Below the pieces are notes generated by a model. It searched no databases. It had not been told where the DNA came from and saw only the letters and a program-made list of their open reading frames with translations. The position numbers were made by a program, and so were the translations under genes. Source: Streptomyces sp. NA02950 (GTDB taxonomy: Bacteria > Actinomycetota > Actinomycetes > Streptomycetales > Streptomycetaceae). From it: 64,000 bases of DNA. Every line of letters begins with the position of its first letter. Position 1 is the first letter of the stretch. Where the stretch lies: assembly GCF_013364155.1 (NCBI RefSeq), contig NZ_CP054916.1:5577001-5641000 (forward strand), written 5' to 3'. Positions 26,435 through 34,199 of the stretch are shown in pieces.

Positions 26435-26791
26435 ATGTCCGCTTACGCTGTGGAACTCGCCGCCGACCGTGACCTGCTCATCGGGACAGGGCCGCTGGTC
26501 GTCGGCCTGGTGATCGTCGTGCTGTGCGTCGCGGCCGTCTGGTGGGGTATCCGGCTCCGGGCCCGTGAGCCGATGGCGTCCCGCCGTTCGCAACCCCGCT
26601 CCGGCGCCTGGCAGGAGCCCGGCGAAACCGACCGCGCGGCCCGGGAGTCGGGCCACGGCCCGGGACACCAGAACGGTGACGACGGGGTCGGCTATGTGAC
26701 CGAGCACCGTGAGCCCGACGCACTGCCCCGCGACGGCGCCCGCCGCCGCCCGCACGAACTGGGCGGATCCGGCACCCGCGAGTCCGACTGA
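26435..26791 (+). CDS. DUF6479 single-pass membrane protein
   Basis: A 118-aa protein. A short N-terminus (MSAYAVELAADRDLLIG) leads into one transmembrane helix (about residues 17-40). A hydrophilic tail rich in Arg/Glu/Pro follows and ends in PHELGGSGTRESD. N-terminus, helix and tail end fit DUF6479, a small Streptomyces-specific family without known function. It lies 49 bases after mazG on the same strand and may be cotranscribed. Confidence 0.75.
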   Translation: MSAYAVELAADRDLLIGTGPLVVGLVIVVLCVAAVWWGIRLRAREPMASRRSQPRSGAWQEPGETDRAARESGHGPGHQNGDDGVGYVTEHREPDALPRDGARRRPHELGGSGTRESD

Positions 26792-26873
26792 ACCGGATCC
26801 GACGGGACGGGCCCGGACCCGGAGTCCACCGGGGCCGGGCCGTGCCGCGACGGGGCCGTGTCGCGACGGAGGG

Positions 26874-28247
26874 TCAGCGCCCCACCGGCACCGGTTCGAG
26901 GGTGGCCCGGAAGTGGCGCAGGATCGGCGACTGGTCGGTGATCCGGAAGCCGTGCACCGTGTCTGCCTCCTTGGCGATCTTCGCCAGGGTTTCGCCGACG
27001 TGGTCGTAGTGGCTGCGGGTGTAGACCCGGCGCGGCAGCGCCAGCCTGACCAGCTCGTACGGCGCGCTCTTGATCGGGTTGCCGTCCTCGTCCTCCTCGC
27101 CGAGGTAGAGGGAGCCCAGCTCGGCGGAGCGGATGCCGCCCTCCAGGTACAGCCGGCAGGCGAGGGCGTGGCCGGGGTAGTGGTGCGGCGGTATGTGCGG
27201 CAGCAGCCGCCCGGCGTTGAGATAGAGCGCGTGGAGGCCCGGCGGCTCGATGATGTCGACCCCCGCGGAGCGGACCCGGTGGGCGAGGTGGGCGGCGATG
27301 TCCGCGCGCTCCGCCAGATAGGCGGGCTCGGTCACCTCCGACAGCCCTTGGGCCATCATGTCGAGGTCGCGCCCGGCCAGCCCGCCGTAGGTCGCGAACC
27401 CCTCGGTGGCGATGAGGAGCAGCTCGCACCGCTGGGCGAGATCGGGGTCGTTCATCCCGATGAAGCCGCCGATGTGGACGATGCCGTCCTTCTTGGCGCT
27501 CATCATGCAGCCGTCCGCCAGGCGGAACGCTTCTTCAGCGACCTGACGGGGGGTGCGGTCGCGGTAGCCCTCCTCGTGGCGGGTCACCAGCCAGGCGTTC
27601 TCGGCGAACCGGGCGGCGTCCAGGAACAGGGGTACGCCGTACTGGCGGCAGAGGGCCGCGGTGCGCTTGAGGTTGTCCATGGAGACGGGCTGACCACCGC
27701 CGCCGTTGTTGGTGATGGTCATGACCACCACGGCGATCCGGGAGGCGTCCGGCCCGGTCAGCTGGCGGTGGAGCTCGTTCAGGTCGATATTGCCCTTGAA
27801 CGGCTCGGTGCTGTCCAGGTTCTTGGCCTCGGGACACGGCAGGTCCCGGGCCTCGCAGTTGTTCAGCTCCACGTTGGCGCGCGTGGTGTCGAAGTGCGTG
27901 TTGGCCAGCACGATGGAGCCCGGCTTCAGCAGCGACGAGAAGAGCACGCGCTCGGCTGCCCGGCCCTGATGGGCGGGCAGGACGTGGGCGTAGCCGGTCA
28001 GTTCGGTGACCGTCTCATGGAACCGGTAGAACGACCGGGAGCCCGAGTAGGACTCATCCCCGGCCATGCCCGCGGCGAGCTGCGCGGCGGACAGCGCACC
28101 GGTGCCCGAGTCCGTGAGCAGATCGATGGTGACCTCTTCGGCGCGCAGGTCGAAGAGGTTGTGGTTGACGCGCTTCAGCGCTGCTTCACGCTGCTCCCGT
28201 GTGGTGACGGGAATGGGTTCGACGACCTTGATCCTGTACGGTTCCAC
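26874..28247 (-). CDS. tnaA: Tryptophanase (tryptophan indole-lyase)
   Basis: A 457-aa PLP enzyme that splits tryptophan into indole, pyruvate and ammonia. Recognisable family blocks are DLLTDSGTGALSAAQLAAGM, SYSGSRSFYRF, VVMTITNNGGGGQPVS, LFLDAARFAENAW and the PLP-lysine motif GCMMSAKKDGIVHIGG. Length fits the family. It lies 48 bases downstream of an indole prenyltransferase gene on the same strand, so the two form an operon. This pairing is known from the IptA cluster of Streptomyces sp. SN-593, where tryptophanase acts on prenylated tryptophan to give dimethylallyl-indole products. Tryptophanase is otherwise uncommon in the genus. Confidence 0.92.
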   Translation of the reverse strand: MEPYRIKVVEPIPVTTREQREAALKRVNHNLFDLRAEEVTIDLLTDSGTGALSAAQLAAGMAGDESYSGSRSFYRFHETVTELTGYAHVLPAHQGRAAERVLFSSLLKPGSIVLANTHFDTTRANVELNNCEARDLPCPEAKNLDSTEPFKGNIDLNELHRQLTGPDASRIAVVVMTITNNGGGGQPVSMDNLKRTAALCRQYGVPLFLDAARFAENAWLVTRHEEGYRDRTPRQVAEEAFRLADGCMMSAKKDGIVHIGGFIGMNDPDLAQRCELLLIATEGFATYGGLAGRDLDMMAQGLSEVTEPAYLAERADIAAHLAHRVRSAGVDIIEPPGLHALYLNAGRLLPHIPPHHYPGHALACRLYLEGGIRSAELGSLYLGEEDEDGNPIKSAPYELVRLALPRRVYTRSHYDHVGETLAKIAKEADTVHGFRITDQSPILRHFRATLEPVPVGR

Positions 28248-28295
28248 GCTGACCGTTGCTCCTGTCCTTCTCTTGCTCGGTGTGCTGGTGATGTG

Positions 28296-29453
28296 TCACA
28301 GCGCCGCGCCCGCGCGCTCGTGGGAGGGAACCGCCCCGAGGGGCGGGCGGACCTCGTACGCCTCCGAGGAGACGTAGACGGTCACCCGTGGCGGCCGGCC
28401 CCGTTCGTGGACCAGCGCCACATACGCGATCAGGCCCACGCCGTCCTCCAGCCGGCGCGAGGTAATGGCGGCCAGCGCCCGGTCCAGCCAGGTGCTGTCG
28501 ATGCCGTGCCGTCGCAGCACGGCCGTCGCCCGTTCCCGTGCCTGTCCGTCGTGCCGGACGTAGTCGCGGACGGGGACGTGGAGGGTGTACCCGCTGGGCA
28601 GACCGGTCGCCGTCTCCGTGAAGGAGTGGCAGGAGAGGGCCGGACGTCCGCTCAGCCGCCCCCCGCCGTCCGCGGGGAAGCCCCCGGCGGTGCGGAAGAA
28701 CTCCTCGACCCGCTCCCGGCCCGGATGGGGTGTCGTCCGGGGGAGGACACCGGCCTCGGCGGCGGACAGCCCGTGGTGGGTGAGGTAGATCTTCGCCCGC
28801 GGCGCGTCCCAGTCCCCGAGGTCCAGGGCGAGGAACGGATAGGCGTCGGCCGGGGGCAGGGCGTCGAGCGCCCGGCGGTGGCCGAGCCTGCCCAGTGCCT
28901 CGCGCACCGTCTCGACGATCCGGTCCCGGCCGTTCGCGGCGGGGTTGAGGTACACCTTGACGCCGGGGACGCCGCCGGGGCGCAGCTCCAGCGCGCACCA
29001 CAGGGCCAGCGGCCCTTCGGGTGAGGCGGGGAAGAACAGGTCCTCGAGGCGGTCGAGTTGGCCGGTGGCGAACCCCCAGCGGTCCGCCATCGTCCGGATG
29101 GCGCCGAGGCCGATCCGGCCGTTGGCCACCAGGTCGTCGCTTCCGCTTCCCGGCTCCAGCAGCACCCTCAGCCCCGGGGTCGTGCCGGGCAGGAAGGCGA
29201 GCGAGAACTCGACCGGGGTGTGGTCGTCGGACAGGAAGCTCCGGGCGGGCGGAAGCGCCAACGGCCGTTCGGCCACCGGCCCGAGAGCGTCGGTCAGCAC
29301 CTGCGCGTAGGCCGTCGCGTCGGTGGGGCTCATCTCCACCGCATCGCACAGCCGGAGGAGTTGCTCGGCAGCGAGGCCGCCGAGCAGTCCGGTGTGCGTC
29401 CGCGATTCTCCGTGGCTGTCCGGATGGAATCCGGAATGTGCCGCGCTCACCAT
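28296..29453 (-). CDS. Indole prenyltransferase of the tryptophan dimethylallyltransferase (ABBA) family
   Basis: A 385-aa soluble prenyltransferase likely to add a dimethylallyl group to the benzene ring of tryptophan. It has the bacterial DMATS signatures: DDHTPVEFSLAFLPG, PGLRVLLEPG, MADRWGFATGQLDRLEDLFF, PGVKVYLNPAANG, DWDAPRAKIYLTHHGLSAAE and RPPRVTVYVSSEAYEVRPP. The basic and Tyr residues on these beta-strands bind diphosphate in the family. It most resembles Streptomyces IptA (6-DMATS) and SCO7467 (5-DMATS) as I recall them, so the 5 or 6 position is likely. The ATG at 29453 lacks a good binding site; a start a few codons later is possible. Confidence 0.88.
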   Translation of the reverse strand: MVSAAHSGFHPDSHGESRTHTGLLGGLAAEQLLRLCDAVEMSPTDATAYAQVLTDALGPVAERPLALPPARSFLSDDHTPVEFSLAFLPGTTPGLRVLLEPGSGSDDLVANGRIGLGAIRTMADRWGFATGQLDRLEDLFFPASPEGPLALWCALELRPGGVPGVKVYLNPAANGRDRIVETVREALGRLGHRRALDALPPADAYPFLALDLGDWDAPRAKIYLTHHGLSAAEAGVLPRTTPHPGRERVEEFFRTAGGFPADGGGRLSGRPALSCHSFTETATGLPSGYTLHVPVRDYVRHDGQARERATAVLRRHGIDSTWLDRALAAITSRRLEDGVGLIAYVALVHERGRPPRVTVYVSSEAYEVRPPLGAVPSHERAGAAL

Positions 29454-29742
29454 GCGGGAAAGGGGTGCGCTCCGGCTATCCCTATCGCACTGACGTTCGT
29501 ACCGGGTGGTGCTTCCGCCCGTATGGAGTGCGCCGTGGATGGAATAGTAGTTCGATTGTTGAGTGCGCTCGGCCAGGATGTGAGTGAAACCGCTGAACGA
29601 CGTCGATCGATGGTGTTGCCGACGGCCACAGGCCCCACGACAGCTCCTTATGGAATTTAGGCCAACGTGAATTTCGCGCTATGGCATACCCGACCGATTG
29701 AACATTCATGCAGCGTGAAACGGTGCCGCTACGTGGCGTGGG
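29454..29742. other. Intergenic region between the prenyl-indole cluster and the conservon
   Basis: No gene is visible. GC content drops between 29470 and 29720. It should hold the promoter of the prenyltransferase-tryptophanase operon (minus strand) and the 3' end of the conservon transcript. I see no strong hairpin. Confidence 0.4.
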
Positions 29743-31095
29743 TCATACACGCCACCAAGCCAGGAAGGAGCTCCACAAGCCGCCTTTTTCGGGCTTGTTC
29801 CGCTGTTGGCCGTGGGAATCGTTCGTCGTGGAGGTTTCAGACACAGAAGGTATGGGCTGCTGGTTTTTGGGCGCTACAGGGGTGAAACGGGCGGGCAATG
29901 TGGACAGCCCGCGGTTGAAGGGCCCGGGGCGCCATGTCAGGCTCGACTCGGGCACCGCCAGCTCGATATCGGGCAGCCGGTTGAGGAGTTTCTCGATGGC
30001 CACCAGACCGATGAGTTGAGCGGGGTCCTTGGCCGGGCAGGCGTGCGGTCCCGCACTCCAGGCCAGATGGGCGCGCTTGCTGAGCACCTGGCGGGAGGCG
30101 GAGAGGCTGGGATCGGTATTGGCGGCCGCGATGCTCACCAGCACGAGGTCACCCGCGCGCAGTGTGGTCCCGGCGAACTCCACGTCCGACACGGGATAGT
30201 GCGGGGCGTAATTGGAGATGGGCGGGCTGTTCCACAGCACCTCGTCCATGGCGTCCTCGACCAGCATGCCGCCGCCCGCGTAGCGCTCGTCAGCGAGCAA
30301 CAGCAGGAGTGCGTTGGCGATGAGGTTCCGCTGCGGTTCGGCACCGGCGCCGAGCAGCAGCACAAGCTGATGCGCCAGCTCTTCATCGGTCAATTGGGCA
30401 TGGTGCTGCATAAGCCAGGAGGTGACGTCCTCCCCGGGCTTGGCGCGCTTGAGCGCGACCAGTTCGATAACGCTCTGCGTCAGTACTTCGTTCGCCTTTT
30501 CGGCATTGACTCCGTCAAAGATTCCGGAAATGCCGAAGATAACCCGGTCGCCGATTTCCGCCGGGCAGCCGAACAACTCGTTGAAGACGAAGAGCGGCAG
30601 CAGCTTGGCGTAGTCGTTGAGCAGATCGACCGAGCCGCGGGATATGAACTGGTCGATCAGATAGGTGGCGACGCGGTCGACGTGCCGGCTCAGCCGGTGG
30701 GAATCCACCCGGGCCAGGCTGTCGGTCACCGCCTGGCGCAGCCGCATGTGCTCCGCGCCATCGGTGAACATGCAGTTCGGCCGGTACTCCAGCAGCGGCA
30801 CCACCGGGTTGTCCCGGCTGACCCGGCCCTCGTTGAACTCGCGCCAGCGGCGCGCGTCCTTCCGGAAGGTGTCGGGGTTCTGGAGCAGCCGGAGCGCCGC
30901 CGCGTAGTCCGTGACGAGCATGGCGTCCACGCCGGGGGACAGCTCAACCGGCGCGATCGGCCCGTAGGACCGCAGATGCGCGTAGAAGGCACCCGGATCG
31001 GCCGCGAACTCCGGCCCGTACAGCGGCACCCGCTCGCCGGTGTGGTGGGCGGGGCAGCCGGGGGGAGGCGTCGTGAAGTCCGATTGAGTGTCCAT
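29743..31095 (-). CDS. cvnE: Conservon cytochrome P450 (CvnE, CYP157-like)
   Basis: A 450-aa P450, last gene of the conservon, starting 8 bases after cvnD. The heme ligand is in SAGPHACPAKDPAQLIG. The K-helix has EVLW (in DAMDEVLWNSPP) where almost all P450s have EXXR, and the I-helix reads GAGAEPQRN without Thr. These features define the CYP157 family of Streptomyces conservons. The C-terminus beyond the P450 fold is short (about 35 residues) and ends in basic and Trp residues (WSSFLAWWRV), a possible membrane contact. It is closely similar in layout to the orphan P450 at 10803. The substrate is unknown. Confidence 0.92.
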   Translation of the reverse strand: MDTQSDFTTPPPGCPAHHTGERVPLYGPEFAADPGAFYAHLRSYGPIAPVELSPGVDAMLVTDYAAALRLLQNPDTFRKDARRWREFNEGRVSRDNPVVPLLEYRPNCMFTDGAEHMRLRQAVTDSLARVDSHRLSRHVDRVATYLIDQFISRGSVDLLNDYAKLLPLFVFNELFGCPAEIGDRVIFGISGIFDGVNAEKANEVLTQSVIELVALKRAKPGEDVTSWLMQHHAQLTDEELAHQLVLLLGAGAEPQRNLIANALLLLLADERYAGGGMLVEDAMDEVLWNSPPISNYAPHYPVSDVEFAGTTLRAGDLVLVSIAAANTDPSLSASRQVLSKRAHLAWSAGPHACPAKDPAQLIGLVAIEKLLNRLPDIELAVPESSLTWRPGPFNRGLSTLPARFTPVAPKNQQPIPSVSETSTTNDSHGQQRNKPEKGGLWSSFLAWWRV

Positions 31096-31103
31096 ACTTG
31101 CTC

Positions 31104-31694
31104 CTAGCGGGTACGTTCCTGTAGATAGCGGACAAGGGCCATCAGCGCGTTGGCCGATGACTTCTCGTCACGTGCGTCACAGGTGACGATCGGGGTCTCG
31201 GGCAACAGGTCCAGAGCCTCACGCAGTTCGTGATCGGGGCGGACCGGAGTGCCGTCGAAATGGTTGACGGAAATCGCATAGGGCAGCCCGTACTGTTCCA
31301 CCAGGTCAATCACGGGGAAGGATTCCTTCAGCCGTTCCGGATCGACCAGGATCAGTGCCCCGAGCGCACCCCGCGTCATGTCCTCCCATACCTGGACGAA
31401 GCGCTCCTGCCCCGGTGTTCCGAAGAGATACAGGACCAGCCTCTCGCTGAGCGTGAGGCGGCCGAAGTCCATGGCCACGGTGGTGGTCGTCTTGCCCCGG
31501 GTGCCCATCAGGTCGTCCACATGGGCACCTGCCTGCGTCATACGCTCCTCGGTGCGCAGCGGAGGAATCTCGGACATGGTGCCGATGAAGGTCGTCTTGC
31601 CGACCGCGAAATGCCCCACGACCAGGATTTTGGCCGCGATCTGCACCTGGTCGGCGAGATAGACGTCATCATCCGAAACGGGCCTGGAGCCCAT
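31104..31694 (-). CDS. cvnD: Conservon small GTPase (CvnD)
   Basis: A 196-aa Ras-like GTP-binding protein. The P-loop is GHFAVGKTTFIG, the switch II region is LFGTPGQERF and the base-recognition strand is NHFDG; TTTTVAMDFG marks the conservon GTPase subgroup. It is thought to form a membrane-associated complex with CvnA-CvnC, like a eukaryotic G-protein system. The start is ATG 31694 behind AGGAGG at 6 bases. It overlaps the end of cvnC by 26 bases in another frame, implying translational coupling. Confidence 0.93.
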   Translation of the reverse strand: MGSRPVSDDDVYLADQVQIAAKILVVGHFAVGKTTFIGTMSEIPPLRTEERMTQAGAHVDDLMGTRGKTTTTVAMDFGRLTLSERLVLYLFGTPGQERFVQVWEDMTRGALGALILVDPERLKESFPVIDLVEQYGLPYAISVNHFDGTPVRPDHELREALDLLPETPIVTCDARDEKSSANALMALVRYLQERTR

Positions 31695-32040
31695 CCAGTA
31701 CCTCCTGAAGGAGCGAAACATCGACAAGCTGGGCGGGAGGCGCCGGAGCACGGGTCAGGAGATAGCCGTCGGCCGACAGATCGGACAGCAGGATCTTGAC
31801 GATGCCGATGGGGAGTCCCATGTGTCCGGCTATCTCGGCAACCGAGAGATAGCCTCCTCCGCACAAGTCCAGCAGGCGGCGTTTCTCAGGGTCGAGGTGC
31901 CCCGGACGGACCTGGTCGGACGCGGTGACCAGAGTGATCAGATTGAACTGATCGTTGTCCAGCCGGCCGCGGCCGTTGGTGATGACGTACGGCCGCACTA
32001 ACCGGGCCGACTCGGGTTCCTGCTCTTCTGGTGCCGTCAT
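31669..32040 (-). CDS. cvnC: Conservon DUF742 protein (CvnC) with a TTA codon
   Basis: A 123-aa DUF742 winged-helix-like protein with the family blocks RLVRPYVITNGRGR, DLCGGGYLSVAEIAGHMGLP and VKILLSDLSADGYL. It is the third gene of the cvnA-B-C-D-E operon. Its start overlaps the cvnB stop (ATGA, 32037-32040). Codon 14 is TTA (Leu; plus-strand bases 31999-32001), the codon read by the bldA tRNA encoded at 48675. Translation of this gene, and through overlap that of cvnD, should depend on bldA. Confidence 0.92.
   Translation of the reverse strand: MTAPEEQEPESARLVRPYVITNGRGRLDNDQFNLITLVTASDQVRPGHLDPEKRRLLDLCGGGYLSVAEIAGHMGLPIGIVKILLSDLSADGYLLTRAPAPPAQLVDVSLLQEVLDGLQARFG
31999..32001 (-). promoter_or_regulatory. 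Rare TTA leucine codon in cvnC
   Basis: In frame as codon 14 of cvnC (the Leu of RLVRPYV). I checked visible TTA triplets against the frames of all annotated genes. The others (for example at 7948, 17490, 23467, 28463, 30468, 32982 and 40139) are out of frame, leaving this as the only TTA codon found. Confidence 0.85.
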
Positions 32041-32438
32041 GCCTGGATACTCGTGTTTTCGCGAGGGGGAGTGGTCAGTACCTTGCCGAGCTGCCCGACG
32101 AGCTGCTGCATGCGGAAGGTGATGTCGGCCATGTCGACATCGGGAGCGGAGGAGACCGCCAGATACGCGCCTTCACCGGCGGAGATGAGGAAGACCCAGC
32201 CGCCGTCGAATTCGACCAGGGTCTGGCGCCAGTTCATCTGCGGATCACCGCAGAAGCCGCCCATGGTGCGGCTCAGCGACTGGATGCCGCTCATGGCGGC
32301 GGCCACGGTGTCGGCCTCGTCCTTCCGGACCTCCTGCGAACGGGCCATCAGCAGACCGTCGGCGGACACCAGGAGCGCATGACGTGCACCCGGCACTTCC
32401 AGGGCGCTGTCAAGCATCCAGGACAGGTCGTTGTTCAC
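32037..32438 (-). CDS. cvnB: Conservon roadblock/LC7-domain protein (CvnB)
   Basis: A 133-aa protein covering a full roadblock/LC7 domain: the helix WMLDSALEVPGARHALLVSA, then DGLLMARS and the strand GWVFLISAGEGAYLAVSSAP. Roadblock proteins regulate small GTPases, here probably CvnD. Start and stop codons overlap those of cvnA and cvnC by four bases each (ATGA type), giving tightly coupled translation. Confidence 0.93.
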   Translation of the reverse strand: MNNDLSWMLDSALEVPGARHALLVSADGLLMARSQEVRKDEADTVAAAMSGIQSLSRTMGGFCGDPQMNWRQTLVEFDGGWVFLISAGEGAYLAVSSAPDVDMADITFRMQQLVGQLGKVLTTPPRENTSIQA

Positions 32439-33544
32439 TGAGGATCATGCCCTTCCCTGTTCGGATTTGCGGAACGACCGGACTGTGTGCCGCGCTGGAA
32501 GGCACCCATGATCGAGGCGGTTTCCTCGCTCGACCGGGCGGGGGCAGTCGCGGAATCCTCTCTCGGCACGATGGAGATCGATCCCTTTCGGCGACGTTTG
32601 GGCAGGCCGCCGGCGGTGGAAGCGGGCTCCTCCGGCACGTCGGCGGTGGGGGTACGGGACACCGGCGGTTCTTCCGGCTCGGGCATATTGGTCAGCAGGT
32701 CCTCGGGAAGAAGCACAACCGCGCGCACACCACCGTAGGGAGAGGCCGAGTCGACGGAGACGTTGAAGCCGTACCGGGCGGCCAGCACACCGATGACCGC
32801 GAAGCCGAACTGCGGCGGATTGCCCAGACCCGTCACACCCGTCGCACGCTGGGCCGACAGCAGCTGATCGGCCCGGTTCTTCTCCTCCTCGTTCATACCG
32901 ACACCGGCGTCGTCGATGATGATGCAGACGCCCTTGGGAACGGTACGGATGGTGATGTCGATCGGTGAGTCCGGCGCCGAGTAACTGGTCGCGTTGTCCA
33001 GCAGCTCGGCGAGGGCCAGCGCGACCGGCTCGACGGCCCGGCTGGTGAGCGCGAAATTGCTCTGGGAACGGATTTCCACACGCGTGTAGTGACGGATGCG
33101 GCCCTTCGCGGAACGCACCACGTCGTACACTGAGGCGACGGCCCGCTGACGGCCGAGCCAGCCGTCGCAGAGGACGGCGATGGACTGGGCACGCCGACCG
33201 AACTGCGAGTTCATGTGGTCGATTTCCAGCAGATCCTGGAGAATATGGTGCTCGCCGTATCTGTCCTGGAGCTTGGAAATCGCCAGCTGCTGTTCGTTGG
33301 CGAGACCCTGAAGCGTTCGCATGGCCGACTTGAGCGCGCTCTTGGTGGCCTCTTCCGCGCGGACCTGGGCTTCCTGGACCGCCGAGGAGTAATGGTTCTC
33401 AAGGTCCGTGCAGCGGTTTTCGACTTCCGCCTTTTCGGAGCGCAGTTTCGCTTGCGCCTTTCGCCCGCGGAATATGGCAGTTGCAGCGAGAGGCGTGCCT
33501 GCGATCAGGGCCCAGAATGCTGGATCCTGTATGTATTGCGTCAT
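32435..33544 (-). CDS. cvnA: Conservon sensor histidine-kinase-like protein (CvnA)
   Basis: A 369-aa protein. A single N-terminal membrane segment (about residues 9-24, FWALIAGTPLAATAIF) leads into a coiled coil (about 28-95). A dimerisation region follows (EIDHMNSQFGRRAQSIAVLC), then a GHKL ATPase domain with N-box ELLDNATSYSAPDSP and G1 box IDDAGVGMNEEE. The last 80 residues are disordered. There is no extracellular sensor, nitrate-sensor or HAMP domain, so this is a short CvnA; any input must be through the membrane segment or partner proteins. The start is ATG 33544, behind AAGAGAG. Confidence 0.92.
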   Translation of the reverse strand: MTQYIQDPAFWALIAGTPLAATAIFRGRKAQAKLRSEKAEVENRCTDLENHYSSAVQEAQVRAEEATKSALKSAMRTLQGLANEQQLAISKLQDRYGEHHILQDLLEIDHMNSQFGRRAQSIAVLCDGWLGRQRAVASVYDVVRSAKGRIRHYTRVEIRSQSNFALTSRAVEPVALALAELLDNATSYSAPDSPIDITIRTVPKGVCIIIDDAGVGMNEEEKNRADQLLSAQRATGVTGLGNPPQFGFAVIGVLAARYGFNVSVDSASPYGGVRAVVLLPEDLLTNMPEPEEPPVSRTPTADVPEEPASTAGGLPKRRRKGSISIVPREDSATAPARSSEETASIMGAFQRGTQSGRSANPNREGHDPQ

Positions 33545-34199
33545 GAGACTCTCTTTAACGACTAGACCGCCAGGGACTGAAAGGAGGTGTTGCGCGTCTG
33601 GTGGTTCCGGATGGGCGGTGGGGCGGCAGTGAATAGCCGCCCGCGCGGCGGTGATTCAGCGCCCGTACGGCGCCCGCAAGGTCCGGGGACATCGCAGCCG
33701 TGTTGCCGACGGCAGCGCGTAGGCGTCGGTGCGCCTAAACGGCTCCGTATGCCCGACTGGCGGCATAATGCTCCTCAGAGTGGGGACCTTCCCGGCTGAT
33801 TTACCGGATCGCCGTGTGTCTTACGCGCCCTTGGCTCGCCTGGCAAGCGCGGTGATCGTATCACCAGCAAGGGGTGGCCCCGTGCATGTGCCTCAGTCCC
33901 ATTCGCCATCTGACGGCATTTCAGCCATGCCGCTATTTACGCGCGTTGACCGACGTCAGCGGGTGTAACGCCATGTCATACGCCGTTCGGTGCAACATCC
34001 GAGAGGCGCCGTCCGTAGCCGCCTCATATCCGGGCAATCAACCCCGGCCACGGGTGACTCGTGGAGGGAATGTGGAGATATCCCGAGGATTGCTCTCGGT
34101 GCTTATCTCCATTCATTGCTATTGATGCCCATTCATCCGGTATAGCCGGTAAGGGGCGTATCGGAGAGGCAGGAGCAGTCGGCCGGTATCGTCGGAGGG
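33545..34199. promoter_or_regulatory. Divergent control region of the conservon and a P450 gene
   Basis: A 655-bp gap with lower GC content than its surroundings and no convincing gene. Visible structure: a dyad GGTGAT-CGT-ATCACC at 33851-33865, a regulator-site candidate; and a nested stem-loop at 34075-34111 with outer arms GGAGATA/TATCTCC and inner arms CCGAG/CTCGG, starting 125 bases before the P450 start. A small open frame at 33587-33799 has no protein-like composition. Confidence 0.5.

Noticed and set aside
26801..26873. Near-duplicate segments (GCCGTGCCGCGACGG/GCCGTGTCGCGACGG) after the DUF6479 gene
   Set aside because: Only two short imperfect copies in a GC-rich gap; not enough for a repeat or CRISPR call.
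28463..28465. TAA on the plus strand in the prenyltransferase gene, as a possible TTA codon
   Set aside because: It is out of frame; the codons there read ATT ACC.
33587..33799. A short frame next to AAAGGAGGTG upstream of cvnA
   Set aside because: The binding site overlaps the start codon, the peptide is Arg/Gly/Pro-rich and no relative is recognised.
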